Source of the DNA: Chloroflexota bacterium
Lineage (GTDB): Bacteria; Chloroflexota; Anaerolineae; J102
DNA: 35,178 bases
Assembly (NCBI GenBank): GCA_024224665.1
Contig: JAAENG010000540.1
Span: 1-35,178 of the forward strand
Direction of reading: 5' to 3'
The position numbers and the translations under genes were made by a program. Numbering within the stretch: position 1 is the first letter of the stretch; the number at the start of each line of letters is the position of its first letter. The notes beneath the pieces are model-generated. The model ran no database searches. It saw nothing but the letters and a program-made list of their open reading frames with translations, and was not told the origin of the DNA. Of this stretch, positions 15,730 to 24,036 are shown piece after piece.

Positions 15730-18231
15730 ATGTCTCCTATAAATATTACAATTATCAAGGGTATCGGGCCACAGTTTGCGCAGACGTTGCGCGAGAGTGA
15801 TATCAATAATCTAGCCGATCTTGCCATAAGTACGCCCGATCAGGTCGAACAAATCATCGCGGCGCCTGCTTGGCGCAGACCCGACTATGCCGAGTGGATT
15901 ACTCAAGCGCAGCAACTGCTTGATGCTGAATCGATCACGTACGTGGATGAATCTGTTCCTGCGCCGCTTGATGGCGAGATGGATACCAACGCGGTCGTCG
16001 ATCTTGGCACGGTTTCGAAACGCTCGATTGAGGATGAGACCCTTGTTTCAAATGGTGGAGTCATGATCAACGTGCTTGATTCCATATCTTTGCCAGCAGG
16101 CAATGACGCAGCTGTGGTTTCGGCGCAAACAGGGATCGATTTGAACGATCGCACACTGTATCTCAATCGGGAATTGACTTGGCTGGAATTCAACCACCGC
16201 GTGCTGGAAGAAGCGATGGACGAAAGCCATCCTTTGCTGGAGCGTGTCAAATTCCTATCGATTTTCAACAATAACCTGGATGAGTATTTTATGATCCGGG
16301 TGTCCGGTCTACGCCAACAGTTGCAGGTGGGCACTATCGAAGCCCCCCCCGATGGCATGACGCCGGCAGAACAATTGGTGAGGATAAGGCGCACGCTGGA
16401 ACCCGTGCTCGAACAGCTATTGTCCTGCTGGCGAGATGATGTCTTTCCCAAATTGAAACAGGAGGGTATTCGTATCCTCCGCTATGACGAACTCAAAGGC
16501 AAGCAACGGAAGCTTCTGCGCAAATATTTCAAGCAGGAACTTTTTCCTGCGCTCACACCTCTGGCATTTGATCCCGGCCATCCTTTCCCACATATCTCTA
16601 ATCTCAGCCTCAACCTGGCCGTTGTCATCAGGGACCCTGAGGGCGGGGAGCGTTTTGCTCGTCTCAAGGTACCGGGCCTTTTCCCCCGCCTGTTGCGCAT
16701 CCCCAGCGAAGAACGCGCTGATATTTTCGAAGGCCTAGAGACAGCTGAAGTGAAAGCCGACAACTTCGTGTGGATCGAGGAAGTTATCGCCAACAACCTG
16801 GATAGGCTGTTTTCCGGCTTGGAAGTCGTTGCAGCGTACCCGTTCCGGGTGACACGCGATGCTGATATCGAGATCGAGGAAGATGAAGCCGCCGACCTGC
16901 TGGCCGCCATCGAAGAGGGGGTGGGCTCGCGTTACTTCGGTAAAGTGGTTCGTCTGGAATTGGACAGCAGCATGCCGGCTCATGTGCGTGATATCCTGGT
17001 CGAGAATATGGGTTTGCAGCCCTACCAGGTCTACACTATCAATGGCCCTGTGGGCATGGCCGATCTGATGGGATTGATGAGAGTCGAACGATCTGATCTC
17101 AAAGACGTGCCCTTCTCGCCATCGCTGCCCCTCCCACTGACCACAGGTGAGGACATCTTTTCGGTAATTCGGCGCCGGGACATCTTGCTATATCATCCCT
17201 ACGACAGCTTCAATCCTGTGCTTGATTTTATGCACGCGGCCGCGAACGATCCCAACGTGCTGGCGATCAAACAGACGCTGTACCGTGTAGGAAAGAACGC
17301 ACCGGTCGTCAAGGCACTGATGAAAGCCCGCGAAAATGGCAAGCAGGTAGCTGTTCTTGTGGAGCTAAAGGCCCGGTTCGATGAGGAGAACAACATCGTC
17401 TGGGCGCGCGCGCTGGAACGGGCTGGCGTGCATGTCGTCTACGGTTTGTTAGGCTTGAAAACCCACTGCAAACTGCTCATGATCGTCAGGCGGGAACCCG
17501 ATGGCATTGTGCGCTATGTGCACATGAGCACCGGCAACTACAATGCTGTGACTGCACGCATCTACAGCGATATGAGCCTGTTTACGAGCGATTCTGATAT
17601 CGGCGCCGATGTAGCCGATCTCTTCAATTCGCTGACCGGTTATTCGCGCAAGTTGGAGTACCGCAAGCTATTGGTCGCACCCGGCACCATGCGCAAAGAG
17701 TTGATTAAACGCATCGACCGGGAGATCGAACAACACAAGAAACATGGCAATGGCTATCTCGCCTTTAAGATGAACCAACTGGCCGACAAAAAGTGTATCA
17801 AAGCTCTTTATCGAGCCTCCCAGGCCGGGGTCAAAGTGGATGTGCAAGTGCGAGGTATTTGTTGTCTGCGGCCCGGTCTATCCGGCGTTAGTGAGAATAT
17901 CGAGGTAACATCGGTGGTGGGACGATACCTGGAACATCCCCGCATCTACTATTTTTACAACAATGGCGATGAGGAGATCCTTATGGGCAGCGCCGACCTC
18001 ATGCCTCGCAATCTCGACCGTCGGGTAGAGCAGCTTTTCCCCATCAAAGACCCCGAGATCAAGGCCGCCCTCAAAAAAGTCATGGATGTGCACTTGCAGG
18101 ATAACGTCAAATCACGGCGAATGCTCGCGGATGGCAGCTACGAGCGAGTACAGCCCGGCAAGAAGGAAATGCCCCTTGATTCTCAGGATTGGATGAGCGA
18201 CAATCGTGGATTCTGGAATGTTGAGGACTGA
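15730..18231 (+). CDS. ppk1: Polyphosphate kinase 1 with an N-terminal helix-hairpin-helix extension
   Basis: At 833 residues this is about 120-140 longer than usual PPK1. Canonical PPK1 starts near residue 138 with LNDRTLYLNRELTWLEFNHRVL and runs through FLSIFNNNLDEYFMIRVSGL. The autophosphorylated histidine is H579 (GLKTHCKLLMI) and the second active-site histidine is H736 (LEHPRIYYF). PPK1 reversibly polymerises the ATP gamma-phosphate into polyphosphate at the membrane periphery. Residues 1-65 (ITIIKGIGPQFAQTLRESDI, ending WITQAQQLL) form a helix-hairpin-helix domain of the DUF4332 kind, joined by an acidic linker. It is convergent with the next gene. Confidence 0.96.
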   Translation: MSPINITIIKGIGPQFAQTLRESDINNLADLAISTPDQVEQIIAAPAWRRPDYAEWITQAQQLLDAESITYVDESVPAPLDGEMDTNAVVDLGTVSKRSIEDETLVSNGGVMINVLDSISLPAGNDAAVVSAQTGIDLNDRTLYLNRELTWLEFNHRVLEEAMDESHPLLERVKFLSIFNNNLDEYFMIRVSGLRQQLQVGTIEAPPDGMTPAEQLVRIRRTLEPVLEQLLSCWRDDVFPKLKQEGIRILRYDELKGKQRKLLRKYFKQELFPALTPLAFDPGHPFPHISNLSLNLAVVIRDPEGGERFARLKVPGLFPRLLRIPSEERADIFEGLETAEVKADNFVWIEEVIANNLDRLFSGLEVVAAYPFRVTRDADIEIEEDEAADLLAAIEEGVGSRYFGKVVRLELDSSMPAHVRDILVENMGLQPYQVYTINGPVGMADLMGLMRVERSDLKDVPFSPSLPLPLTTGEDIFSVIRRRDILLYHPYDSFNPVLDFMHAAANDPNVLAIKQTLYRVGKNAPVVKALMKARENGKQVAVLVELKARFDEENNIVWARALERAGVHVVYGLLGLKTHCKLLMIVRREPDGIVRYVHMSTGNYNAVTARIYSDMSLFTSDSDIGADVADLFNSLTGYSRKLEYRKLLVAPGTMRKELIKRIDREIEQHKKHGNGYLAFKMNQLADKKCIKALYRASQAGVKVDVQVRGICCLRPGLSGVSENIEVTSVVGRYLEHPRIYYFYNNGDEEILMGSADLMPRNLDRRVEQLFPIKDPEIKAALKKVMDVHLQDNVKSRRMLADGSYERVQPGKKEMPLDSQDWMSDNRGFWNVED

Positions 18232-18256
18232 CTCTCTGCATCCATATCGATTCAAA

Positions 18257-19369
18257 TTACCTTTTTGCTGCAACCATTTCCGCAAACACTCTATCATACA
18301 CGGGCGCCATAGTTTGCCAGCCATAAGCTAACACGACTTGGCGTAGATTGGTGGCTCGTACCGCGCCCGTATTGCCTGCCGCCCACCTCAATTTAGTGGC
18401 CAAATCGTCGTCATTCTGGTACAGATGGGCGGCGTGGTAGGGGACAGGAAGCAATTCGGGATAACTCAGGCGCCGGGGGAGTAGAGGATAGCAACCGCAG
18501 TAGAGCGCTTCGAGAATGCTGATGCCAAAGAATTCGTGATGAGCGGTGGATAGGACGACATCGGCCTGCCATAGTAAGCGGGCGTACTCCTCAAGACTCT
18601 CGGCGAAACCGAAATGGATGAGACGGCGCCCCAACCTGGATTCTGCCTCCTCGAATTCTTGGGGTCGCTGCCGAAAGTTCTCGCCGGCAACGATGACCTC
18701 GAAGGGCAGGTTCTGTGCATCCAGGCCGTAAAGAGCGTCGAAGAACTCGCGCGGGTTCTTGTCGTATTCCCAGCGTTGGTTCCAGAGGATGCGCAAGGGC
18801 GCGTTCGCCGGTTTCTCGATGGGTTGATAATTGTGCAAGCGTGCAAGATCCAACCCCACCGGCAGCACCTGGCTCTTGGCCAGCAGGTCGGGGATCAGTT
18901 CCAGATGGTTGTAGTCAGGAAAATGTTTGAGCAGGCGCGGCAGTTCGTCGAAAAAGGATGTCAGGTGATATTGACTGTTGAAGACGACTCTATCGGCACA
19001 GGCCATGCTCAGAGTGTTGATCATGCCATAGGTAAGATCTCGTTTTTCACCCGGGGGTGAGGGATAAGTGAGTTGGTTCTCGTGCATGTACAGCAGTATG
19101 GGTACATCATCCAGCCAGGGTCGGGCCAGGGCCAACAGGGCGGGGACATTGACCATGTCTGTGACCAACAAGGCATCCGCTTTTCCCACCTCTTTCGCTG
19201 TTTGCTCCAGTTGTTGTGCTAGCTCTAGCGCCCCGCCTTGCATGCGCCACTTCCAGAATCGCCCCGCCATACTCAACAGCGTGATTTCTTGTTGGCTATT
19301 CTTGACATAACCCTCAGACCAAGCTTTGTGCGAGCCGGTGTGATAAGGGGAGAGGAGGTATACGCGCAT
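18257..19369 (-). CDS. DUF3524/GT4 glycosyltransferase, tRNA-queuosine mannosyltransferase-like
   Basis: The 370-residue protein starts with a DUF3524 domain: YLLSPYHTGSHKAWSEGY, ITLLSMAGRFWKWRMQGGALELA, LLYMHENQLTYPSPPGEKRD, then DRVVFNSQYHLTSFFDELP. A GT4-type donor-binding domain follows (RILWNQRWEYDKNPREFFDAL, HFGFAESLEEYARLLWQADVVLSTAHHEFFGISILEALYCGCYPLLP). This architecture is that of animal GTDC1, now known as the queuosine-tRNA(Asp) mannosyltransferase QTMAN. A role in tRNA hypermodification is therefore likely by family, but the bacterial substrate is not shown by the sequence. No queuosine biosynthesis gene is in this window. It converges on ppk1 with a 25-base gap. Confidence 0.8.
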   Translation of the reverse strand: MRVYLLSPYHTGSHKAWSEGYVKNSQQEITLLSMAGRFWKWRMQGGALELAQQLEQTAKEVGKADALLVTDMVNVPALLALARPWLDDVPILLYMHENQLTYPSPPGEKRDLTYGMINTLSMACADRVVFNSQYHLTSFFDELPRLLKHFPDYNHLELIPDLLAKSQVLPVGLDLARLHNYQPIEKPANAPLRILWNQRWEYDKNPREFFDALYGLDAQNLPFEVIVAGENFRQRPQEFEEAESRLGRRLIHFGFAESLEEYARLLWQADVVLSTAHHEFFGISILEALYCGCYPLLPRRLSYPELLPVPYHAAHLYQNDDDLATKLRWAAGNTGAVRATNLRQVVLAYGWQTMAPVYDRVFAEMVAAKR

Positions 19370-19503
19370 ATGGATCAGTACTCTTTTTCTGGTAGTGGAT
19401 CAGATTTAAGTGATGATGTGGAATCGATCACGCCTATCGTGAATCCCGAATCCGCTGCCTTTCTGTAACCCAGCAGACACAAAAACCGGGAACGGGGTGA
19501 TAC

Positions 19504-19603
19504 TCTACAGATCTACAGGTTTACCGGCCTACAGGTCTACAGGTTTACCGGCCTACAGGTTTACCGGCCTACAGGTTTACCGGCCTACCGACCTACCGAC
19601 CTA
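19504..19603. repeat. 16-bp tandem repeat overlapping the 3' end of mutY
   Basis: Four near-perfect units of CTACAGGTTTACCGGC, interrupted once by a CTACAGGT half unit, run into CTACCGA units toward 19603. The mutY stop codon and its last codons (GRSVGR) lie in the array. Related words appear at 15390-15410. Confidence 0.85.
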
Positions 19604-20670
19604 CCTTGAAGCGCCTCGATAATCCGCCGGTCGGTCCTTGCAAAAGCAAACCCATCCAACTCGGGCAATGTCACCCAGCGCCAATCGTCGACACCGAGAC
19701 ATTGGGGTTCCCCGCCGATGTGCCGGACATGGTACGCATGCAAAGTGATACGAAAATGCGTGAAAGCGTGGTCGATATCGAGCAGGTGCTCGCCGACCTC
19801 GACCTCTATCGCTAGCTCCTCCTCTAGTTCTCGAACCAGAGCATTCACTGCATGCTCGCCCGGCTCTTGCTTGCCTCCTGGAAACTCCCACAAGCCACCC
19901 AACATCCCCTCTGCCGGACGCTGGGCAATCATGAAGCGCTCAGAATCGCCTGCATGCCAGATGATTCCCGCCACGACATCATAGTGTGGTACCTTTCGCC
20001 GCTGATTGCGTACAGGTCGCTCATACTGTGTGCCCCTGTCCTGTGCCAGGCAATGCTTTTGTACAGGGCATAACAAGCACAGCGGCTTCTGAGGCAGGCA
20101 GATCGTGGCGCCCAATTCCATGACTGCTTCATTGAAAACACCAGGTCGTTTCGGGTCAACCAATTCGGAGGCGCGCTGCCACAACTTCCGCTCCACAGGC
20201 CCGTTGTCGATATTCTCCTCGATATCATCCAGTCTTGTGATCACCCGCTTGACATTGCCATCCAGGATCGGAGCCGGTAGAGCAAAGGCGATAGAGCGGA
20301 TCGCCCCTGCCGTGTAGCGCCCAATACCCGGCAGCGCTAGCAATGCTTGTTCATCATCTGGCAATTCGCCACCATGCTCCGAAACAACGATCCCGGCAGC
20401 TTTGTGGAGATTGCGAGCCCGGCGGTAATAGCCCAACCCCTCCCAGGTTTTTAGTACATCATCCAAGGTGGCATCAGCCAGTACAGCGATGTACGGAAAT
20501 CGATTTATAAAGGCATTGTAGTAGGGAACGACCGTAGTAACCTGAGTCTGCTGCAGCATGGTCTCGCTGACCCAGGTATGGTAAGGACTGGGATCACGCC
20601 GCCACGGTAAGTCACGAGCATTCTCTTCAAACCAGATCAGCAGGTCACGGCGTAACGCCGGCATGCTCAT
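19585..20670 (-). CDS. mutY: A/G-specific adenine glycosylase MutY
   Basis: The 361-residue enzyme removes adenine mispaired with 8-oxoguanine. E36 (VSETMLQQTQV) and D137 (ILDGNVKRV) are the catalytic acid and nucleophile-stabilising aspartate. The helix-hairpin-helix is LLALPGIGRYTAGAI, and the 4Fe-4S loop is C191-X6-C198-X2-C201-X5-C207. A C-terminal Nudix-like domain (WEFPGGKQEPGE, RELEEELAIEV) recognises 8-oxoG. The ATG at 20670 is chosen because it overlaps the preceding gene's stop in ATGA, giving coupled translation. The final codons read into a tandem repeat. Its Fe-S cluster makes it a possible client of the SUF system nearby. Confidence 0.96.
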   Translation of the reverse strand: MSMPALRRDLLIWFEENARDLPWRRDPSPYHTWVSETMLQQTQVTTVVPYYNAFINRFPYIAVLADATLDDVLKTWEGLGYYRRARNLHKAAGIVVSEHGGELPDDEQALLALPGIGRYTAGAIRSIAFALPAPILDGNVKRVITRLDDIEENIDNGPVERKLWQRASELVDPKRPGVFNEAVMELGATICLPQKPLCLLCPVQKHCLAQDRGTQYERPVRNQRRKVPHYDVVAGIIWHAGDSERFMIAQRPAEGMLGGLWEFPGGKQEPGEHAVNALVRELEEELAIEVEVGEHLLDIDHAFTHFRITLHAYHVRHIGGEPQCLGVDDWRWVTLPELDGFAFARTDRRIIEALQGRSVGR

Positions 20671-20873
20671 TGGCCAAGTAACGGCCCCGCACATTGCGAG
20701 AGCATGGGGAACAGCAGCAAGATCGCAACCACGACCCACGCCCAGACCGGCAGGCCGAAGAGTTTGAGGTTTCTACGTTCTTTTTTTGGTTCTGGTATTG
20801 GTAGGTCGGTCTGGCAGCGCCAACAGACATGCTTGTCGTCGGGGTTCCAGGTGCCACAGTTGGGACAGTCCAT
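20667..20873 (-). CDS. Small zinc-ribbon membrane protein
   Basis: This 68-residue protein starts with a zinc ribbon (MDCPNCGTWNPDDKHVCWRCQ, two C-X2-C knuckles), then a basic linker (PKKERRN) and one transmembrane helix (LPVWAWVVVAILLLFPMLSQC). Such zinc-ribbon plus membrane-anchor proteins are common but uncharacterised. Its stop overlaps the mutY start by four bases, so the two are probably co-translated. Function unknown. Confidence 0.7.
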   Translation of the reverse strand: MDCPNCGTWNPDDKHVCWRCQTDLPIPEPKKERRNLKLFGLPVWAWVVVAILLLFPMLSQCAGPLLGQ

Positions 20874-20915
20874 AAGCTCGGTGTAACTGAAGAATGGTGA
20901 GTGGTAGATTGGCGA

Positions 20916-21983
20916 TTAGATTGGATCAGGTGGCGATTTAGGCGCTCGCAAACGCGTTTTCATTGCCTCGGGGACATTGCCAAGTGCCGAGAGTTGATCG
21001 ATCAAGTCATCGGGATCGATGGCCGCTTCAGGGATGGGTACTTCTTGGGGTGACGCCGGTGGGTGAGGGACGTTGGCCATTGCCGCTGCCGTTGGCGTTT
21101 CTGTCAGTGCCAGGAAAAGCGATTCAGGATCGGTGTAATATTGCTGGCAGCCTACGGTCTTTGGGGTATCAGGTCGGAGGAAACAGGGTTGTTCGGGGGT
21201 GAGATTTTGCGGATAGGGCGGCGAGATCAGCAACAGCGCGTTCGCCAATGCCTGCGCAAAGCTGCTTGCATGAGGTAGCATGGGATTGGCTTTACCCGCA
21301 GGTGGGGAATACTCGGGATCGAAAGGACTGAGCAGCAACACTCGACCTGCCTCAAGCTCCGCTCGAAGCGTGCCAGGGGGCTGATACTCTGCCAGGCCTC
21401 TTGGCAGGACAAGCAACAACGGAGCTTCCACTTGTAGCATTGCCTTGACGATATCCGTGTCAAGGCCGGCGCGAGCCACGGCCAGTGGCGCCGCACCCTC
21501 GCCCGCTAGTTCGAAAAGAGTCTGCACCGTCCAGGCGACGACCTCTTCCTTGGGAGCAGTGTCTGCACAAGCCATAATGGCTGGTAAATCTAACAATCCC
21601 GGCTCGCCCCGGTAACTGAGTAGGGCAGGCTGCTGTTCGAGACTTAGGTGCGAGCGAAGTGTGGGAGGATAACCGGGTTCATTCCAGCGCAGCAGCCCAA
21701 TCCCTTCAAGCTGCCAGCCCGCCAATTTGTCAACCACCACATCCAACCCCTGGTACTGTTTCTCTAACAGTGATATTTCCTCGGGCGACAAATCAAGCGC
21801 CGATCCCCAATACGTTGCTCCCATCACCAGTACTTCGTGTAGTGATTGGTTGCGCGTTGAAATCTGACCGGTTAGAATCGCCTTTGCGCGACGCAAACCC
21901 AGGCCGGAATCATGCGCTAGCCAGTACCAGGCGGCGGTCTCCAGTGGATTATATTCTTGCGTTGGCTTTGGCAGATATTCCAT
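20916..21983 (-). CDS. Divergent DprA/Smf-like protein
   Basis: This 355-residue protein follows the DprA layout: an N-terminal helical region (WYWLAHDSGLGLRRAKAILTG), then LLRWNEPGYPPTLRSHLSLEQQPALLSYRGEPGLL, corresponding to the DprA YP..L..i...P..L...G segment. A Rossmann-like part follows, with LFELAGEGAAPLAVARAGLDTDIVKAML, LLLVLPRGLAEYQPPGTLRAELEAGRVLLLSPFDPEYSPPAGK and a final helical tail. The motifs DprA uses for DNA (the GSR and SGxARGID signatures) are absent. It therefore looks like a degenerate or repurposed paralogue; a DNA-uptake role should not be assumed. It is upstream of the zinc-ribbon gene and mutY on the same strand. Confidence 0.6.
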   Translation of the reverse strand: MEYLPKPTQEYNPLETAAWYWLAHDSGLGLRRAKAILTGQISTRNQSLHEVLVMGATYWGSALDLSPEEISLLEKQYQGLDVVVDKLAGWQLEGIGLLRWNEPGYPPTLRSHLSLEQQPALLSYRGEPGLLDLPAIMACADTAPKEEVVAWTVQTLFELAGEGAAPLAVARAGLDTDIVKAMLQVEAPLLLVLPRGLAEYQPPGTLRAELEAGRVLLLSPFDPEYSPPAGKANPMLPHASSFAQALANALLLISPPYPQNLTPEQPCFLRPDTPKTVGCQQYYTDPESLFLALTETPTAAAMANVPHPPASPQEVPIPEAAIDPDDLIDQLSALGNVPEAMKTRLRAPKSPPDPI

Positions 21984-22653
21984 GACACCTAGCTATCATC
22001 AAAATGGGAATAGAGGGCTACTGATGAGACGGATGGCAGTAACAGACGCCGATCTGAGCATAGCACAGCCAAAAGTGTGGAGCAACCCTTGTTGGCATAC
22101 AGATTTAGCCGTATAGCAAGATCACGTAAGCAATCCGGGAACGTTGATCGGTAAAAAAGTTGTGCAATCCCGCAAGTGTTGTACGGCTTACTGGGTCGAC
22201 ATCCACGATTTTTTGTCGACTTTGTATTGGCCATCAACACGTTAAACACTGGCTAGCATGTTGAGTAGGCCAGTAGGCCGTATCGAAGGGTGCAGGTTAG
22301 GATGTACGTGGTTTCGTTAACCCGCACCCTTCGATACCCTACCCTTCGCTACTCAGGATGCTGATCTACGCAGTGAGACGGACTGAGTCATTTGCTCGAA
22401 ATGCCGTTGACTAATGCAATTATTTGTCGACTTGAGTGGCAAGCGGCAAGTTCAACCTTGTCTTTAACCGAACTCGAATCCGCGATCTGCTACTTGCTAC
22501 CTGTCCAAGATGGCCAGATTTTCTCAGCGCAGTCTGGTAATCTTTGCTGAATATCAGTTTGACTTGTCAGGCAGCGAAAGGGTCACAAATGTAGTATACT
22601 TTGCTTACAGGATATACTAATCGCAACATGCATGTATTGCAGTTAGGTCACAT
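21984..22653. other. Gene-free interval containing a long palindrome
   Basis: No coding sequence or tRNA is recognised over these 670 bases. The notable feature is the inverted repeat at 22262-22355. Near 22595-22618 two TATACT boxes precede the MNT-like gene, but no well-spaced -35 box is seen. Confidence 0.6.
22262..22355. repeat. Long imperfect palindrome (REP/MITE-like)
   Basis: GTATCGAAGGGTGC (22280-22293) and GGTTA (22295-22299) pair with TAACC (22318-22322) and GCACCCTTCGATAC (22324-22337), giving 19 paired bases with one mismatch and an 18-base loop. An outer TGAGTAG (22262-22268) pairs with CTACTCA (22349-22355). Confidence 0.85.
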
Positions 22654-22963
22654 ATGTCTGCATCGCCTTCTTTGAACCGACACGAGATAACCAAATACCT
22701 GCACCAACATGAGGATGAACTGAGTGGCCGTTATGGCGTTACTTCTTTGGCGTTGTTTGGTTCCGCTGCTCGCGATGAATTGAGTGAGAGCAGTGATATT
22801 GATATCGTTGTCAGATTTTCTACTCGAACCACATTTGACGCGTATTTCGATTAAAGTTCTTTTAGAAGATTTACTTGGGCGCGAAGTAGATTTAGCGACC
22901 GAACAGATGTTGAAGCCTCGCCTAAAGCAACGAATTCAGGGTGACTTGATATATGTCACGTGA
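22654..22963 (+). pseudogene. Frameshifted MNT-domain nucleotidyltransferase (MntA-like antitoxin)
   Basis: The first frame encodes a minimal nucleotidyltransferase domain with SLALFGSAARDELSESSDIDIVV, keeping the GSxARxE and SDxD motifs, and stops at 22854 after FDAYFD. The expected continuation (KVLLEDLLGREVDLATEQML, then KPRLKQRIQGDLIYVT) is found in a different frame to the TGA at 22963. A single-base loss near 22848-22852 explains both halves. In the family this protein AMPylates and silences a HEPN toxin. Unless programmed frameshifting occurs, the gene is broken. Confidence 0.85.
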
Positions 22964-23036
22964 TGTTGCCACAAATGAAATCCCAAGGCTGAAAGAGATT
23001 CTTGAACAGTTTAAAGATTCAGACTTGGACTGTTAA
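22953..23036 (+). pseudogene. Possible truncated start of the HEPN partner gene
   Basis: An ATG overlapping the end of the MNT-like frame opens a 27-codon frame (MSRDVATNEIPRLKEILEQF, then KDSDLDC) before a stop. Its position, overlapping the MNT gene end, is where HEPN toxins usually start, but the ~100-residue HEPN domain with R-X4-6-H is absent. It is interpreted as a remnant. Confidence 0.35.
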
Positions 23037-23058
23037 TTAGGAAGTTCATATCAGACCA

Positions 23059-23676
23059 GTGTCGTCAAAATCTCGCTATCGAGTACCCGCATCACGACAC
23101 CGCGTAGGCGAAGAGATCAAGCGCAGTCGTTTTATCACTACCCTGGCCTATACCCCAACGGTGGAGGAGGCTAGGGCCTTTGTCGCCGAGATGAAGGCGG
23201 AATTCGCCAGCGCTTCTCATAATTGCTGGGCCTACCTGGTGGGCGCGCCCGCTGGCGCCAGCCAGATCGGGTACAGCGATGATGGCGAGCCGCATGGCAC
23301 GGCCGGCCGGCCCATGTTTACGGTCCTTCAGCACTGCGGCTTGGGTGATATCTCGGCGGTGGTGACCCGGTATTTTGGTGGGATCAAACTGGGGAAGGGT
23401 GGGTTGGTGAAAGCATACAGCGGCGGGGTGCAGTACGCGCTCGAGTCTCTAGCAACGGTCGAGTATGTGCCCACGGTCGATCTCGTGGTGGTGATCGATT
23501 ACACCAGCGTCACCCCTGTACAACGCATGCTGCCTGAATTCGAAGCATCGATCATCGATGAAACCTATGCCGCCGACGTCACCTACCGCATTCGCCTCCC
23601 CGAAGAGCAGGCCGAACCCTTTGAAGTCGCCCTGATAGGGTTGACCAACGGCATGGCGCTGATTGATTCCATCTGA
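23059..23676 (+). CDS. yigZ: YigZ/IMPACT family protein
   Basis: This 205-residue protein has the N-terminal UPF0029/IMPACT domain, with [49 protein letters not shown] and the signature [29 protein letters not shown] smaller C-terminal ferredoxin-like domain (DUF1949 type) follows. The family is linked to ribosome or translation-related functions in the cytosol, but its biochemical activity is not settled. The start used is a GTG; a TAGGAAG motif lies about 16 bases upstream, so a slightly different start is possible. No obvious operon partner. Confidence 0.88.
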   Translation: MSSKSRYRVPASRHRVGEEIKRSRFITTLAYTPTVEEARAFVAEMKAEFASASHNCWAYLVGAPAGASQIGYSDDGEPHGTAGRPMFTVLQHCGLGDISAVVTRYFGGIKLGKGGLVKAYSGGVQYALESLATVEYVPTVDLVVVIDYTSVTPVQRMLPEFEASIIDETYAADVTYRIRLPEEQAEPFEVALIGLTNGMALIDSI

Positions 23677-23829
23677 AGTCGCAGTCCCTATTCGGTCCCG
23701 CAGTCTCATTCAGAATCGACGTGATCCAACGTGATATTGTGCCAGACTCCCTGACCTGCTATGATAATACGTGTAAATGAAAGTTAAGAAAATAACTCAG
23801 TAATGTAGCCTATGCGTTTGCGAGGCCCG

Positions 23830-24009
23830 CACCGGGATGAATTCCCGGTGCTACGTAACAGCGCCCCTTGAAAGGGGCTGATTTGACACCCAAAGTGTCA
23901 CAAAACGAGCCCATCGCCGAATTGATCCGGCGCTGTTTGCTAGCCGGGAGATTCACCCCCCGGCGGACCTGGCAAGAAAACATTACCGAAATAAATAATT
24001 AACCTTCAT
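23830..24009 (+). repeat. Array of five hairpins ending in a 49-bp segment repeated at the window end
   Basis: In order: CACCGGGA/TCCCGGTG (23830-23837 with 23843-23850), GCCCCT/AGGGGC (23863-23868 with 23873-23878), TGACAC/GTGTCA (23884-23889 with 23895-23900), CGCCG/CGGCG (23915-23919 with 23928-23932) and GCCGGG/CCCGGC (23943-23948 with 23959-23964). Positions 23961-24009 recur exactly, inverted, at 35121-35169. No protein is encoded. It looks like a structured repeat or RNA family dispersed in the genome. Confidence 0.85.
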
Positions 24010-24036
24010 AAACACGTATTACTGAGAGGCCAACGT

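Noticed and set aside
19504-19603. Possible CRISPR array
   Set aside because: Units are 16 bp and directly adjacent with no spacers, and no cas gene is nearby.
23830-24009. Integron attC site or group II intron end
   Set aside because: No GTTRRRY core pair, no intron domain V-like motif and no integrase or reverse transcriptase next to it.
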